Of a DNA stretch of 64,000 nt, positions 28,935 through 39,661 are shown piece by piece. Location of the stretch: NCBI GenBank assembly GCA_902623585.1, contig CACNUO010000001.1, positions 136,314 to 200,313 on the forward strand, in the 5' to 3' direction. Under the pieces are notes generated by a model, which was given only the letters and a program-made list of their open reading frames with translations, was not told the origin of the DNA and did no database searches. This DNA comes from an uncultured Alphaproteobacteria bacterium (GTDB lineage: Bacteria > Pseudomonadota > Alphaproteobacteria > HIMB59 > GCA-002718135). Position 1 is the first letter of the stretch, and every line of letters starts with the position of its first letter. The position numbers and the translations under genes were made by a program.

Positions 28935-30491
28935 ATGACTGAAAAAATCTACATTTTTGACACAACTCTTAGAGATGGAGAGCAATCTCCAGGAGCATCA
29001 ATGAATTTAAATGAAAAGATTCAAATTGCTGAAGTACTTGATGCTATGAGAGTTGACATTATTGAAGCAGGATTTCCAATTGCTTCAAATGGAGATTTTG
29101 AAGCAGTTTCTGAGGTTAGTAAACACGTAAAAAATTCAACGATAGCGGGTTTGGCAAGAGCAAGCTTTAAAGATATTGATCGTGCTTGGGAAGCAGTACA
29201 ACATGCTAAGTCTCCAAGAATCCATACTTTTATTGCAACCAGTCCACTTCACATGAAATATAAATTAAAGAAAACTGAAGAAGAAGTTTTAGAAGCTATT
29301 CAAAAAACTGTCTCTCATGCAAGAAATCTTTGTGACAACATTGAATGGAGTTGTGAAGATGGTGGAAGGTCAGAGTTAGAATTTTTATATAAATGTATCG
29401 AGCTTGCAATTAATTCTGGTGCTACAACTATAAATATTCCAGATACTGTTGGTTATACATTACCAGAGGAATTTGGTAAAATTTTTAAAAATGTTAAAAA
29501 TAATGTTCCTAATATTGATAAAGCAATTCTTTCAACACACACACACAATGATTTAGGTTTAGCTACAGCTAATAATGTTTCCGCAATAAAAGAAGGTGCA
29601 AGACAGGTTGAGTGTACTATTAATGGTATGGGTGAAAGAGCTGGAAACTCATCTTTGGAAGAAATTGTAATGACTTTGAAAGTAAAAAAAGATCTTATGC
29701 CCTATCATACTGATATTAAAACTGAATCTATTATGAAAGCTTCTAGATTAGTATCATCAATAACAGGTTTTCCAGTTCAGCCAAATAAAGCAATAGTTGG
29801 AGCAAATGCTTTTGCACATGAAGCTGGTATACATCAAGATGGTATGCTTAAACATGCTGGTACATATGAAATAATGACACCTGAATCAATAGGGCTTAAC
29901 AAATCTTCATTAGTTCTTGGGAAACATTCAGGTAAACATGCTTTTTCAGAAAAATTAAAAGAACTTGGTTATGAAGTTGGCGATAATGCTTTGATGGAAT
30001 TATTTGGTAGATTTAAAGATTTAGCTGATAAGAAAAAAGAAATTTTTGAGGAGGATTTAATAGCCTTAGCAGAAGATAGAACATCATCTTATGATGAACA
30101 CATTAAATTTGTATCTTTAGAAGTAAATGCTGGTTCTGTTGAAAAAGCTGAAGCTAAATTAAAGATAGAAATTAACAATAAAGTGGAAAATACTAAAATT
30201 AATGGTAACGGTCCTGTTGACGCTACATTTAATGCAATAAAAAAACTTACTAATACTGAATTTAAACTCAAACTTTACCAAGTAAATGCAATTACAGCAG
30301 GGACTGATGCGCAAGGGGAGGTTACTGTCAGACTTGAAGATGATAATCTTTCATCACAAGCAAAAGGAAGTGATCCTGATATAATTGTCGCCTCTGCAAA
30401 AGCATACATTAATGCATTAAACAGATTGATCTTTAAAAAAACTAAATCTATTAAAGAGAATTCAGCAAGTTTAAAAATTGAAGGGGTTTAA
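28935..30491 (+). CDS. leuA: 2-isopropylmalate synthase LeuA
   Basis: First committed enzyme of leucine synthesis. The TIM barrel has DTTLRDGEQSPGASM at residues 9-23, the metal-binding HTHNDLGLA near 202 and GMGERAGNSSLEE near 231; a C-terminal regulatory LeuA domain (about 380-500) with the NAITAGTDAQGEV motif allows leucine feedback. 518 residues. The 42-base gap upstream contains TATAAA and may hold a weak promoter. mreB follows after three bases. Confidence 0.95.
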   Translation: MTEKIYIFDTTLRDGEQSPGASMNLNEKIQIAEVLDAMRVDIIEAGFPIASNGDFEAVSEVSKHVKNSTIAGLARASFKDIDRAWEAVQHAKSPRIHTFIATSPLHMKYKLKKTEEEVLEAIQKTVSHARNLCDNIEWSCEDGGRSELEFLYKCIELAINSGATTINIPDTVGYTLPEEFGKIFKNVKNNVPNIDKAILSTHTHNDLGLATANNVSAIKEGARQVECTINGMGERAGNSSLEEIVMTLKVKKDLMPYHTDIKTESIMKASRLVSSITGFPVQPNKAIVGANAFAHEAGIHQDGMLKHAGTYEIMTPESIGLNKSSLVLGKHSGKHAFSEKLKELGYEVGDNALMELFGRFKDLADKKKEIFEEDLIALAEDRTSSYDEHIKFVSLEVNAGSVEKAEAKLKIEINNKVENTKINGNGPVDATFNAIKKLTNTEFKLKLYQVNAITAGTDAQGEVTVRLEDDNLSSQAKGSDPDIIVASAKAYINALNRLIFKKTKSIKENSASLKIEGV

Positions 30492-31535
<1,044 letters not shown>

Positions 31536-31543
31536 AAATAAAA

Positions 31544-32365
31544 ATGGCACCTAAGTTCCAAATAAAGGTTTTTCAATTATCAAGATTTTTAAAAAATTTT
31601 ACAATTGTTTCTGTTATTTCCCTTTCATTTCTTTTAGTCTTTTTTTCAAAAACTGATTATTATGTTATTTATGGGATAAAAAATATTTCAAGTTCCTTAG
31701 TTGTTCCAGTTACAAGATTTATTTCAGCTCCTATAAACGCTTTCTCAAATTTAGTTTATGAATATAATCAATTTAAAAGTTTAAAATTTGAAAATAAAAT
31801 TCTTCAAGAAGAAATAATGCGTTTAAAAAAATGGCAAACATTAGCAATACAAAATTCAAGAGAGAATAAAGTTTTAAAAAAATTATTAAATGCAACTGAT
31901 AATAATTTAATTTTAATCAAAACGGCATCTCTTATTAATAGAAATGACACTATTTATAGTAAGCTTATAAATTTGAATGCTGGTTATGAAGATAAAATTA
32001 AGAAAAATATGTCAGTTATTAATGAAAGAGGATTAGTTGGGAAGGTAATTGATGCAACTGCTAAAAATTCAAGAGTAATACTTTTAACTGATCCAAATTT
32101 ATCTATTTCAGTAAAATCTATATCAGATGGTGTTTTTTCCTTACTTACTGGCAATGGAGATGGTAAATATCTAGTAAGTTCTTTTGTGAAAGAAAATAAA
32201 ATGCCAAGATTGGGGGATATTGTTGTGACGAGTGGCACAGCACAAATTTTCCCAGTAGATTTATTAGTTGGTAAAGTGACTAAAGTCGAAAAAAATAGAT
32301 TTTTTGTTCTACCATTTGTTGATTTTGAAAATATTGATTATCTTCAAATCGTTACTTCAAAATAA
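31544..32365 (+). CDS. mreC: Rod shape-determining protein MreC
   Basis: Bitopic elongasome protein linking MreB to PBP2. One transmembrane helix near residues 19-35, a coiled coil at about 65-100 (FENKILQEEIMRLKKWQ), then the beta-barrel domain with GLVGKVIDATAKNSRVILLTD and GDIVVTSGTAQIFP. 273 residues. Stop and mreD start overlap (TAATG). Confidence 0.92.
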   Translation: MAPKFQIKVFQLSRFLKNFTIVSVISLSFLLVFFSKTDYYVIYGIKNISSSLVVPVTRFISAPINAFSNLVYEYNQFKSLKFENKILQEEIMRLKKWQTLAIQNSRENKVLKKLLNATDNNLILIKTASLINRNDTIYSKLINLNAGYEDKIKKNMSVINERGLVGKVIDATAKNSRVILLTDPNLSISVKSISDGVFSLLTGNGDGKYLVSSFVKENKMPRLGDIVVTSGTAQIFPVDLLVGKVTKVEKNRFFVLPFVDFENIDYLQIVTSK

Positions 32366-32850
32366 TGGAGTTTTCCAAATTCCTTAACTCCTCAATAAAA
32401 CTAAATTTTATTTTAATTATAAGTTTTTCAATTTCTGTAAATTCTTTTATTATATTTCCTAATGTTAATAATGCATTTTATGTACTTTTCCATTTAACTT
32501 TTATTTATCTAATTTTTTACCACTATCATTATTATCTTTATGTTGTTGCTTTGGTATATGGAATTCTATTTGATATATTATTATTAAATTACATAGGAGT
32601 ACATTTAATTACTTTTTTATCTCTTTTAGTCTTTTTTGTTTTACTTAAAAAATATTTAATAAGGTTATCTTCTAATCAAATAATTTCTATTTATTTTATA
32701 ACTTTAATAGTTTTACTTTTCTTTGAACAATTTTTAGCAAACATCATATTTGACTATAAGTTTAATATATTTTTAATTTTAAATTTCTTTTTAATATCTT
32801 TAATTATTTTCATTCCTACTATATTTTTGTTTAATAAATTGGATAAGTAA
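32365..32850 (+). CDS. mreD: Probable rod shape-determining protein MreD
   Basis: 161 residues, almost entirely hydrophobic with five or six membrane segments and LYVVALVYGILFDILLLN in the middle, as in MreD. Primary sequence is poorly conserved in this family; the call depends on its place between mreC and mrdA. It probably assists the elongasome in the inner membrane. Confidence 0.8.
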   Translation: MEFSKFLNSSIKLNFILIISFSISVNSFIIFPNVNNAFYVLFHLTFIYLIFYHYHYYLYVVALVYGILFDILLLNYIGVHLITFLSLLVFFVLLKKYLIRLSSNQIISIYFITLIVLLFFEQFLANIIFDYKFNIFLILNFFLISLIIFIPTIFLFNKLDK

Positions 32851-32857
32851 AAATAAT

Positions 32858-34660
32858 ATGTTCTATTCAGATGACAAAAAACAATATTCAGTACTCAATA
32901 GAAGAACCTTTTTTTTATATTTTTTAAAAGTATCTTTTTTTGGTATTGTAGGATGGAGGTTATATGATATTCAAATAAAAGATTCTCAAAAATATAAAAC
33001 TCTTTCTAAAAATAATCAAATAGATGTAGAAATTATTTATCCTCTTAGAGGAAACATTTATGATATTAATAATAAGATTTTGGCGTCCAATATTAAAGTA
33101 TTTGATGTATATATAATTCCTGAAAATACAAAAAACATAAATAAATCTCTAAACGAATTAAATCAAATAATAAAAATAGATTTTAGTGATAGAAGAAAAA
33201 TAATAGAATTATCAAAAAAAGTTAAAAAATTTGAAAAAATAAAAGTATTAGAAAATATTAATTGGTCAGAACTTGAAAAAATTGAATCAAACAAACTTAA
33301 TATTGAGGGAATATTTATTTCTCAAGATTATATGAGAACTTACCAGTATAATAATACTGTTTCACATTTAATTGGTTACACTAATAAACCTAATCGAGAA
33401 GAAGTGGACTTGCCTTTTATTGCAAATATGCCAAATTTAGAAATAGGAAAAGATGGAATTGAAAAAAGTTTTAATCCTAATCTAATTGGTAAATCAGGAC
33501 AAAGAGAGATTGAAGTAAACTCTTATGGAAGAGTAATTCGTGAAATATCTAGGCAAGATAGTCAAAAAGGGAATGATATTCAGATTACTATTGATCTAAG
33601 AATTCAAAAATTTGCTTTGAATTTATTAAAAGAACATAAGGCAGGATCAGCGGTACTTATGGATATTAACAATGGAAACATCTTATGTATGGCTTCTACC
33701 CCATCTTATAATCCTAATAAAATTATACAAAAACCAAATAAAAAATATTGGGATTCAATTTTGGAGAATGAACTCTCACCACTTACTTATAGATGTATTC
33801 AGGGTTTGTACGCTCCAGGTTCAACTTTTAAAATGGTTGTTGCGATTGCTGGAATAGTACATGGGGTAATAGACACTAATACTAAACATTTTTGTAGTGG
33901 AAAAATCGGTTTGGGTGATAGACTTTATCATTGTTGGAAAAATAATGGTCATGGATTAATGAATGTAAATAATGCAATTAAAGAATCATGTGATGTTTTT
34001 TTCTATGAAATCTCAAAAAAAATAGGCATAGATAAAATTGCAAAAGTTGCTGAAGATTTTGGTTTAGGAAAAATTTATGATGTTCCATTGCCTAATCAAA
34101 AAAAAGGAATTATTCCTTCTCGTGATTGGAAAAAGAAAAAATATGATGAAAGTTGGTATCCTGGAGAGACTTTAATCTCAGCAATTGGGCAGGGTTTTGT
34201 ATTAACTAATCCACTACAACTTGCTGTAATGACTTCCATTATTGCTTCTAATGGAAAAAATGTAAAACCAAATATTATCAAACAAAAAAATGAAATTGAA
34301 TTTGAAAAATTGGAAAAATATCAAAATGCAATTAAAATAATTAAAAATTCGATGTTTAAAGTAGTTAATGAAAGTAAAGGTACAGCTTATAATTCAAGAT
34401 CTGAAACTGCTCCTTTTGCAGGTAAGACTGGAACTTCGCAAGTTAGAAGAATTACTGTAGCTGAAAGAGAAAGTGAAGATTTTAGGAAAAAAGAAGTAGA
34501 ATGGAAAAAAAGAGATCACGCTTTATTTGTTGGATATATGCCGATTGAAAACCCGAGATATGCTGTTTCGGTTGTTATTGAACATGGAGGCTCAGGTGCA
34601 TCAACTGCTGCACCTATAGCAAAAGAAATTTTTCAATTTACAAAAAAATTAGAAACTTAA
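32858..34660 (+). CDS. mrdA: Penicillin-binding protein 2 (elongation transpeptidase)
   Basis: Class B PBP cross-linking lateral peptidoglycan with RodA. N-terminal membrane anchor near residues 20-38, PBP dimerisation domain (YPLRGNIYDIN near 63), transpeptidase domain with catalytic serine in GSTFKMV near 322, SCD near 375 and KTGTSQV near 524. 600 residues. It ends in an ATG overlap with rodA. Confidence 0.95.
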   Translation: MFYSDDKKQYSVLNRRTFFLYFLKVSFFGIVGWRLYDIQIKDSQKYKTLSKNNQIDVEIIYPLRGNIYDINNKILASNIKVFDVYIIPENTKNINKSLNELNQIIKIDFSDRRKIIELSKKVKKFEKIKVLENINWSELEKIESNKLNIEGIFISQDYMRTYQYNNTVSHLIGYTNKPNREEVDLPFIANMPNLEIGKDGIEKSFNPNLIGKSGQREIEVNSYGRVIREISRQDSQKGNDIQITIDLRIQKFALNLLKEHKAGSAVLMDINNGNILCMASTPSYNPNKIIQKPNKKYWDSILENELSPLTYRCIQGLYAPGSTFKMVVAIAGIVHGVIDTNTKHFCSGKIGLGDRLYHCWKNNGHGLMNVNNAIKESCDVFFYEISKKIGIDKIAKVAEDFGLGKIYDVPLPNQKKGIIPSRDWKKKKYDESWYPGETLISAIGQGFVLTNPLQLAVMTSIIASNGKNVKPNIIKQKNEIEFEKLEKYQNAIKIIKNSMFKVVNESKGTAYNSRSETAPFAGKTGTSQVRRITVAERESEDFRKKEVEWKKRDHALFVGYMPIENPRYAVSVVIEHGGSGASTAAPIAKEIFQFTKKLET

Positions 34661-35757
34661 TGTTAAATAAAATTCAAAACTTAAATTATTTATTGATTTT
34701 TTTAGTAATATTAATTTCATTTATTGGAGCAGCAGGTTTATATTCTGCTGCAGGAGGATCATATGGTCCTTGGGCATCAAGACATTTAATTAGATTAGCT
34801 TTTTTTATTTCTTTAGCAGTTATTCTAGCCTTATTAAATATAAAGTATATTTATCAATTTGCTTATGTCTTTTTTATTTTATCTTTGCTACTCTTGCTTT
34901 CTGTAGAATTAATTGGTGTTTTTGGTAAGGGTGCAACTAGATGGATAAATCTATTTGGTTTTAGTATCCAACCATCGGAATTAATAAAAATAACCATAAT
35001 ACTAGCGCTAGCAAGATTTTATCATGATTTAAAATTTGATGAAATTAAGCGAATAAAAAATTTATTTTTTCCAATATTAATTTTATTTCTACCGTTTGCT
35101 TTAGTCGTTATACAACCAGATCTTGGAACTGCTTTAAGCATAGCAATGCTAGGGGTTCTCATTCTATTTGCAAGTGGAATAAGAATTTGGAAGTTTGGAT
35201 TAGGATTATTAGTTATAATTTTATCAATTCCTTTGTCATTAAATTACTTACAACCATATCAAAAAGATAGAATTTTTTCTTTTTTGAATCCTGAAGCAGA
35301 TGCTCTTGGAAGAGGATATCAACTCATACAATCTAAAATTGCTTTAGGATCTGGTGGTCTAACCGGTAAAGGATTTTTGGAAGGCTCTCAATCTTATCTA
35401 CAATATTTACCTGAAAAACAAACTGATTTTATATTTACATTAATTGGAGAAGAATTTGGCTTTATTGGTACTATGTTTATTATTCTACTCTTTCTTTTGT
35501 TAATATCAGTGTGTTTTTATATAAGCATTAAATCAAATCATATCTTTGGCAGAATTCTTTCAATCGGAGTTGGCAGCAATTTATTTATATATGTGATAAT
35601 GAACATATCTATGGTCTCTGGTTTAATGCCTGTTGTTGGAATTCCATTACCTTTAGTTTCTTATGGGGGGTCAGCAATGCTTGCTATAATTATATCTCTA
35701 GGACTAGTTCTTAATGTAGAATTGAATGGAAACTTAAAAAAATTACATAATGCTTGA
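34660..35757 (+). CDS. rodA: Peptidoglycan glycosyltransferase RodA
   Basis: SEDS polymerase of the elongasome, partner of the PBP2 encoded just upstream. About ten membrane helices, with SIQPSELIKI near residue 105, IQPDLGTALSI near 150 and PLPLVSYGGSAM near 330. 365 residues. It is distinguished from the FtsW at 3988 by context (mreBCD-mrdA). The last eight bases overlap livG. Confidence 0.95.
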   Translation: MLNKIQNLNYLLIFLVILISFIGAAGLYSAAGGSYGPWASRHLIRLAFFISLAVILALLNIKYIYQFAYVFFILSLLLLLSVELIGVFGKGATRWINLFGFSIQPSELIKITIILALARFYHDLKFDEIKRIKNLFFPILILFLPFALVVIQPDLGTALSIAMLGVLILFASGIRIWKFGLGLLVIILSIPLSLNYLQPYQKDRIFSFLNPEADALGRGYQLIQSKIALGSGGLTGKGFLEGSQSYLQYLPEKQTDFIFTLIGEEFGFIGTMFIILLFLLLISVCFYISIKSNHIFGRILSIGVGSNLFIYVIMNISMVSGLMPVVGIPLPLVSYGGSAMLAIIISLGLVLNVELNGNLKKLHNA

Positions 35758-36517
35758 AATAAATAATGTTAATAAATTTTTTGGAGGATTAAAAGCAGTC
35801 CATAACGCATCAATGAAAGTTGAAATGGGTTCTATTACAGGATTAATAGGTCCAAATGGAGCAGGAAAAACAACATTATTTAATACTATTGCAGGATTAT
35901 ATGATCCAGATGAAGGAAATATAATTCTTAATAATGAAGATATTTCTTTTTTAAAACCTCACGAATTATTTGCTAAAGGTGTTCTAAGAACTTTTCAAAT
36001 TGCCCATGAATTTTCAACTTTAACTGTTCTTGAAAATTTAATGATGGTACCACCAAATCAATTTGGTGAAAAATTATCATATGCTTTATTAAGTAATGCT
36101 AAAGTAAAACAACAAGAAGAAGAAATAAGACAAAAAGCTATAGAAGTTATAAATTTTTTAAATTTAAGTCACTTAACTCAAGAACTTGCGGGCAACTTAT
36201 CTGGTGGTCAAAAAAAACTACTTGAGTTAGGGAGAACCATGATGGTTGATCCTCAAATCGTTTTACTTGATGAAGTAGGAGCTGGAGTTAATAGAACACT
36301 TCTCAATGAAATTACGGATGCAATATTAAGATTAAATAAAGAAAAGAATTATACTTTTTTCGTAATTGAACATGATATGGACCTCATTGAAAAAATTTGT
36401 AACCCTGTAATTGTGATGGCGGAAGGTTCAGTTTTATTTAAAGGAAATTTTAATGAAGTGAAAAATAACGATACAGTTATAGAGGCTTATTTAGGTAAAG
36501 GTATTAATAAGAATTAG
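35750..36517 (+). CDS. livG: Branched-chain amino-acid-type ABC transporter, ATPase LivG
   Basis: Cytoplasmic ATPase of a HAAT-family importer. Walker A GPNGAGKTT near residue 34, Q-loop RTFQIAHEFSTLTV near 81, signature LSGGQKKLLELGR near 148 and Walker B IVLLDEVGAGVN near 169 where the usual catalytic E follows the D. 255 residues. It overlaps rodA, so the transporter is transcriptionally attached to the cell-shape genes. Confidence 0.92.
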   Translation: MLEINNVNKFFGGLKAVHNASMKVEMGSITGLIGPNGAGKTTLFNTIAGLYDPDEGNIILNNEDISFLKPHELFAKGVLRTFQIAHEFSTLTVLENLMMVPPNQFGEKLSYALLSNAKVKQQEEEIRQKAIEVINFLNLSHLTQELAGNLSGGQKKLLELGRTMMVDPQIVLLDEVGAGVNRTLLNEITDAILRLNKEKNYTFFVIEHDMDLIEKICNPVIVMAEGSVLFKGNFNEVKNNDTVIEAYLGKGINKN

Positions 36518-36523
36518 AATTTT

Positions 36524-37228
36524 ATGAATAATTTGATTGGTAAAAATTTAACAGCTGGATATGGAGGGGTTGATATAATTAAAGATATAAATCTAGAAGT
36601 TAAAGAGGGTGAAATTGTTGTCATCGTTGGTCCAAACGGAGCAGGGAAATCAACAGCAATGAAAGCATTGCTTGGCATGCTAAGTTTAACTTCAGGTTCT
36701 GTAGAATATTCAAATGAGGAAATTTCTTCAATGCTACCACAAAACAGAATTAATTTAGGATTGGCATTTGTTCCTCAAACAAACAATGTATTCACTGGAA
36801 TGACAGTAGAGGAAAATTTAGAAATGGGAGGGTTTTTAAGAGAGGATGATATTATCCATACCATTAATGATGTTTATGACCTTTTTCCTATTTTAAAAGA
36901 AAAAAGATATCAAAGTGCAGGAGAATTATCTGGAGGTCAAAGACAACAAGTAGCTTTTGGAAGAGCACTTATGACAAAGCCAAAGATTTTAATGTTAGAT
37001 GAACCGACTGCAGGTGTATCACCCATAGTAATGGATGAGTTATTTTCAAGAATAATAGAAGTACGTAAAACAGGCGTAGGTATACTAATGGTTGAACAAA
37101 ATGCAAAACAAGCACTTGGTATTGCTGATAGAGGATACGTATTAGTAAATGGAAAAAATAGTAGAGACGGCTCGGGTGAAGAACTATTGAATAATCCAGA
37201 AGTTAGAAAGTCATTTTTAGGAGGTTAA
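36524..37228 (+). CDS. livF: Branched-chain amino-acid-type ABC transporter, ATPase LivF
   Basis: Second ATPase of the importer. Walker A GPNGAGKST near residue 37, signature LSGGQRQQVAFGRAL near 135, Walker B ILMLDEPTAGVSP near 154 and the H-loop position occupied by Q in MVEQNAKQAL, as is usual in LivF. 234 residues. The sequence before the livH start carries a clear AGGAGG. Confidence 0.93.
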   Translation: MNNLIGKNLTAGYGGVDIIKDINLEVKEGEIVVIVGPNGAGKSTAMKALLGMLSLTSGSVEYSNEEISSMLPQNRINLGLAFVPQTNNVFTGMTVEENLEMGGFLREDDIIHTINDVYDLFPILKEKRYQSAGELSGGQRQQVAFGRALMTKPKILMLDEPTAGVSPIVMDELFSRIIEVRKTGVGILMVEQNAKQALGIADRGYVLVNGKNSRDGSGEELLNNPEVRKSFLGG

Positions 37229-37229
37229 A

Positions 37230-38243
37230 ATGATTGATTTTCTAAATTCTATAATTGTACTTCTAAATTTTATTATCATTCCAGGCATTTCTTATGGCTC
37301 TCAACTTGCACTTGGAGCACTTGGAGTTACATTTGTTTATGCAATACTTCGTTTCGCAAATTTTGCACACGGTGAAATCATGTCATTTGGAGCAATGATA
37401 ACAATTTTATTTACGTGGTTTTTTCAATCACAAAATATTAGTTTAGGAATTCTCCCAACTGCTTTGTTGGCGTTACCTATAGGAATAATAGCTACAATTA
37501 TCTTGTGCATTATTTCTGATAAATTTGTTTTTCAATATTACAGATACCAAAAAAGTGTTCCTGTTGTTTTAGCAATGGTTTCAATAGGAGTTATGTTTGT
37601 AATAAATGCGATAATAAGAATCATAATTGGAACAGAAACCATAAAATTTTCCGATGGACAGAAATTTATAATGAAAGCAAAACAGTTTAAATTAATGACA
37701 GGTTTAAATGAAGGATTAGCATTAAAATCGTCTCAAGTTATTACAATATTAATTACAATTTTGCTTTTAACTTTTACTTTCTGGTTTTTGCAAAAAACAA
37801 AAACTGGAAAATCAATGAGAGCATTTTCTGATAATGAAGATCTAGCATTATTGTCAGGTATTAATCCTGATAGAGTAGTATTCACTACTTGGATTATCGT
37901 AGGAGTCTTGGCTTGTGTTGCCGGAACACTTTATGGTTTAGATAAAAGTTATAAACCTATTATTTATCTCAATTTAGTCTTACCAATATTTGCATCAGCA
38001 ATTGTTGGAGGCATTGGCAGTCCATTTGGAGCTGTAGTAGGTGGTTATGTCATCGCGTTTTCAGAAATTATGGTAACGTATGCTTACAAGAAATTTTTTG
38101 TTTATTTACTCCCAAGTTCTATAGAGCCAACTGGTTTAGTACAATTACTTTCAACAGATTATAAATTTGCTGTATCATTTTCAATTTTAGTAATCGTTTT
38201 ATTGATTAGACCATCAGGCATATTTAAGGGAAGGGTCTTATGA
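37230..38243 (+). CDS. livH: Branched-chain amino-acid-type ABC transporter, permease LivH
   Basis: Membrane permease with eight or more helices. The motif ALRFANFAHGEIM-type segment (here AILRFANFAHGEIMSFGAM near residue 38) and GGIGSPFGAVVGGYVIAF near 262 are characteristic of LivH. 337 residues. Preceded by AGGAGG Shine-Dalgarno and overlapping livM by four bases. Substrate may be branched-chain or other amino acids, or amides. Confidence 0.92.
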   Translation: MIDFLNSIIVLLNFIIIPGISYGSQLALGALGVTFVYAILRFANFAHGEIMSFGAMITILFTWFFQSQNISLGILPTALLALPIGIIATIILCIISDKFVFQYYRYQKSVPVVLAMVSIGVMFVINAIIRIIIGTETIKFSDGQKFIMKAKQFKLMTGLNEGLALKSSQVITILITILLLTFTFWFLQKTKTGKSMRAFSDNEDLALLSGINPDRVVFTTWIIVGVLACVAGTLYGLDKSYKPIIYLNLVLPIFASAIVGGIGSPFGAVVGGYVIAFSEIMVTYAYKKFFVYLLPSSIEPTGLVQLLSTDYKFAVSFSILVIVLLIRPSGIFKGRVL

Positions 38244-39613
38244 TGAAGTTTGAAAGATATGAATGGGTAGCTATTACAATAATGATCTCTCTCTTTATTT
38301 TTGTAGGTTTCATTCAAGGATGGTCAGTAAGTTTAGTAATTTTAAACATGTGTATTATTTCAGCAATAATGACAATGGGAGTTAATATTTCTTGGGGTTA
38401 TGCAGGAGTAATTAATTTTGGTGTAATGGGTTTTCTTGCCATGGGTGGATTAGCGGCAGTTCTTGTTTCTTACCCTCCTATTACAGAGTCATGGCAGGCT
38501 GGGGGTAGAGGGCTAGGTATCAGTTTTGCTTTGCTTATCGTATTGGTAATTGCTGTTATGTATATTAATAAAACGGTAGTCCAAAAAAAAAATAGGTATA
38601 TTTTAAATTCTCTCATAATTTTTTTTGGGATTTTAATAATCAGACACTTTTATTTAAATGCTACACATAATATTGAAGATGTTAATCCAGCAATAGCAGG
38701 TTTTTTAGGTGGTCTTGGACTACCAATAATTTTCTCTTGGATAGTAGGAGGTTTATTTGCTGCAGGTGTTGCATTTGTAATTGGTAAAGTAGCTCTGGGA
38801 TTACGATCTGATTATTTGGCAATTGTAACTCTAGGAATTTCAGAAATAGTTGTTAGTGTTTTAAAACATGAAGAATGGTTATCTAGAGGTGTAAAAAATG
38901 TAATCGGTTTGAAGAGACCAGTTCCTTATGAAATTGATTTACAAAACGCAGATTGGTTTATAAATTTAATTACATATCTCAATTCATCAAAGTTAAATAA
39001 TATTTTTGATGTAAGTGATAGACAACAAGTATTAAACAATCTTATTATTGATGGCTCAGGAATATTTGTAAAATTATCTTACGCCATTTTATTTCTGATT
39101 GTTATGTTGATAATTTTTTATTTTGCTAACAAAGCTCAATTATCTCCATGGGGAAGGATGATGAGAGCTATAAGAGACAATGAAACTGCTGCAAATGCAA
39201 TGGGTAAAGATGTTGTAAAACAACATTTAATAATTTTTGTTATAGGGGCTGCAATTGTAGGCGTTGCGGGTGCAATGCTTGTTACTTTGGATGGATTATT
39301 TACTCCATCTGGATATAGACCACTTCGTTTTACTTTTATTATTTGGATTATGGTTATAGTAGGTGGTAGTGGTAATAATTTAGGTGCTATATTTGGTGGT
39401 TTTGTCATATGGTTTTCTTGGATTGAAGCAGCACCACTTACAACATTCATTATTAATCAACTTACAGTAGGATTAGAACCTACTAATGCTCTAAAATTAC
39501 ATTTACTTGATAGCGTTCCTTACTTTAGATACTTATTTATGGGTTTAATTTTATTATTAATTTTACGCTATAGACCTAAAGGAATTATACCAGAGAAAGT
39601 AAGGCACTCATAA
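38240..39613 (+). CDS. livM: Branched-chain amino-acid-type ABC transporter, permease LivM
   Basis: Second permease. WGYAGVINFGVMGFLAMGG near residue 51, LGLRSDYLAIVTLGISEIV near 188 and RAIRDNETAANAMGKDV near 309 are LivM hallmarks. At 457 residues it is longer than typical LivM because of extra membrane segments at residues about 90-150 and an insertion near 235-280. It contains an in-frame A10 tract (38583-38592). Confidence 0.92.
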   Translation: MMKFERYEWVAITIMISLFIFVGFIQGWSVSLVILNMCIISAIMTMGVNISWGYAGVINFGVMGFLAMGGLAAVLVSYPPITESWQAGGRGLGISFALLIVLVIAVMYINKTVVQKKNRYILNSLIIFFGILIIRHFYLNATHNIEDVNPAIAGFLGGLGLPIIFSWIVGGLFAAGVAFVIGKVALGLRSDYLAIVTLGISEIVVSVLKHEEWLSRGVKNVIGLKRPVPYEIDLQNADWFINLITYLNSSKLNNIFDVSDRQQVLNNLIIDGSGIFVKLSYAILFLIVMLIIFYFANKAQLSPWGRMMRAIRDNETAANAMGKDVVKQHLIIFVIGAAIVGVAGAMLVTLDGLFTPSGYRPLRFTFIIWIMVIVGGSGNNLGAIFGGFVIWFSWIEAAPLTTFIINQLTVGLEPTNALKLHLLDSVPYFRYLFMGLILLLILRYRPKGIIPEKVRHS

Positions 39614-39640
39614 AAAAACCCCAGCTAAAAGCTGGGGTTA
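39612..39640 (-). terminator. Intrinsic terminator between livM and livK
   Basis: An 8-bp perfect stem CCCCAGCT (39619-39626) and AGCTGGGG (39630-39637) with a three-base loop. On the minus strand it is followed by seven T, the strong direction, terminating the binding-protein gene. On the plus strand only TTAAATT follows, so termination of livM there would be weaker. Confidence 0.85.
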
Positions 39641-39661
39641 AATTAAAATAATTTTTAAGTA

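Noticed and set aside
36181-36300. Possible defect in LivG because the Walker B is followed by VGAGVN rather than PTAGLN
   Set aside because: The catalytic D-E pair is present and this variant is common in LivG proteins.
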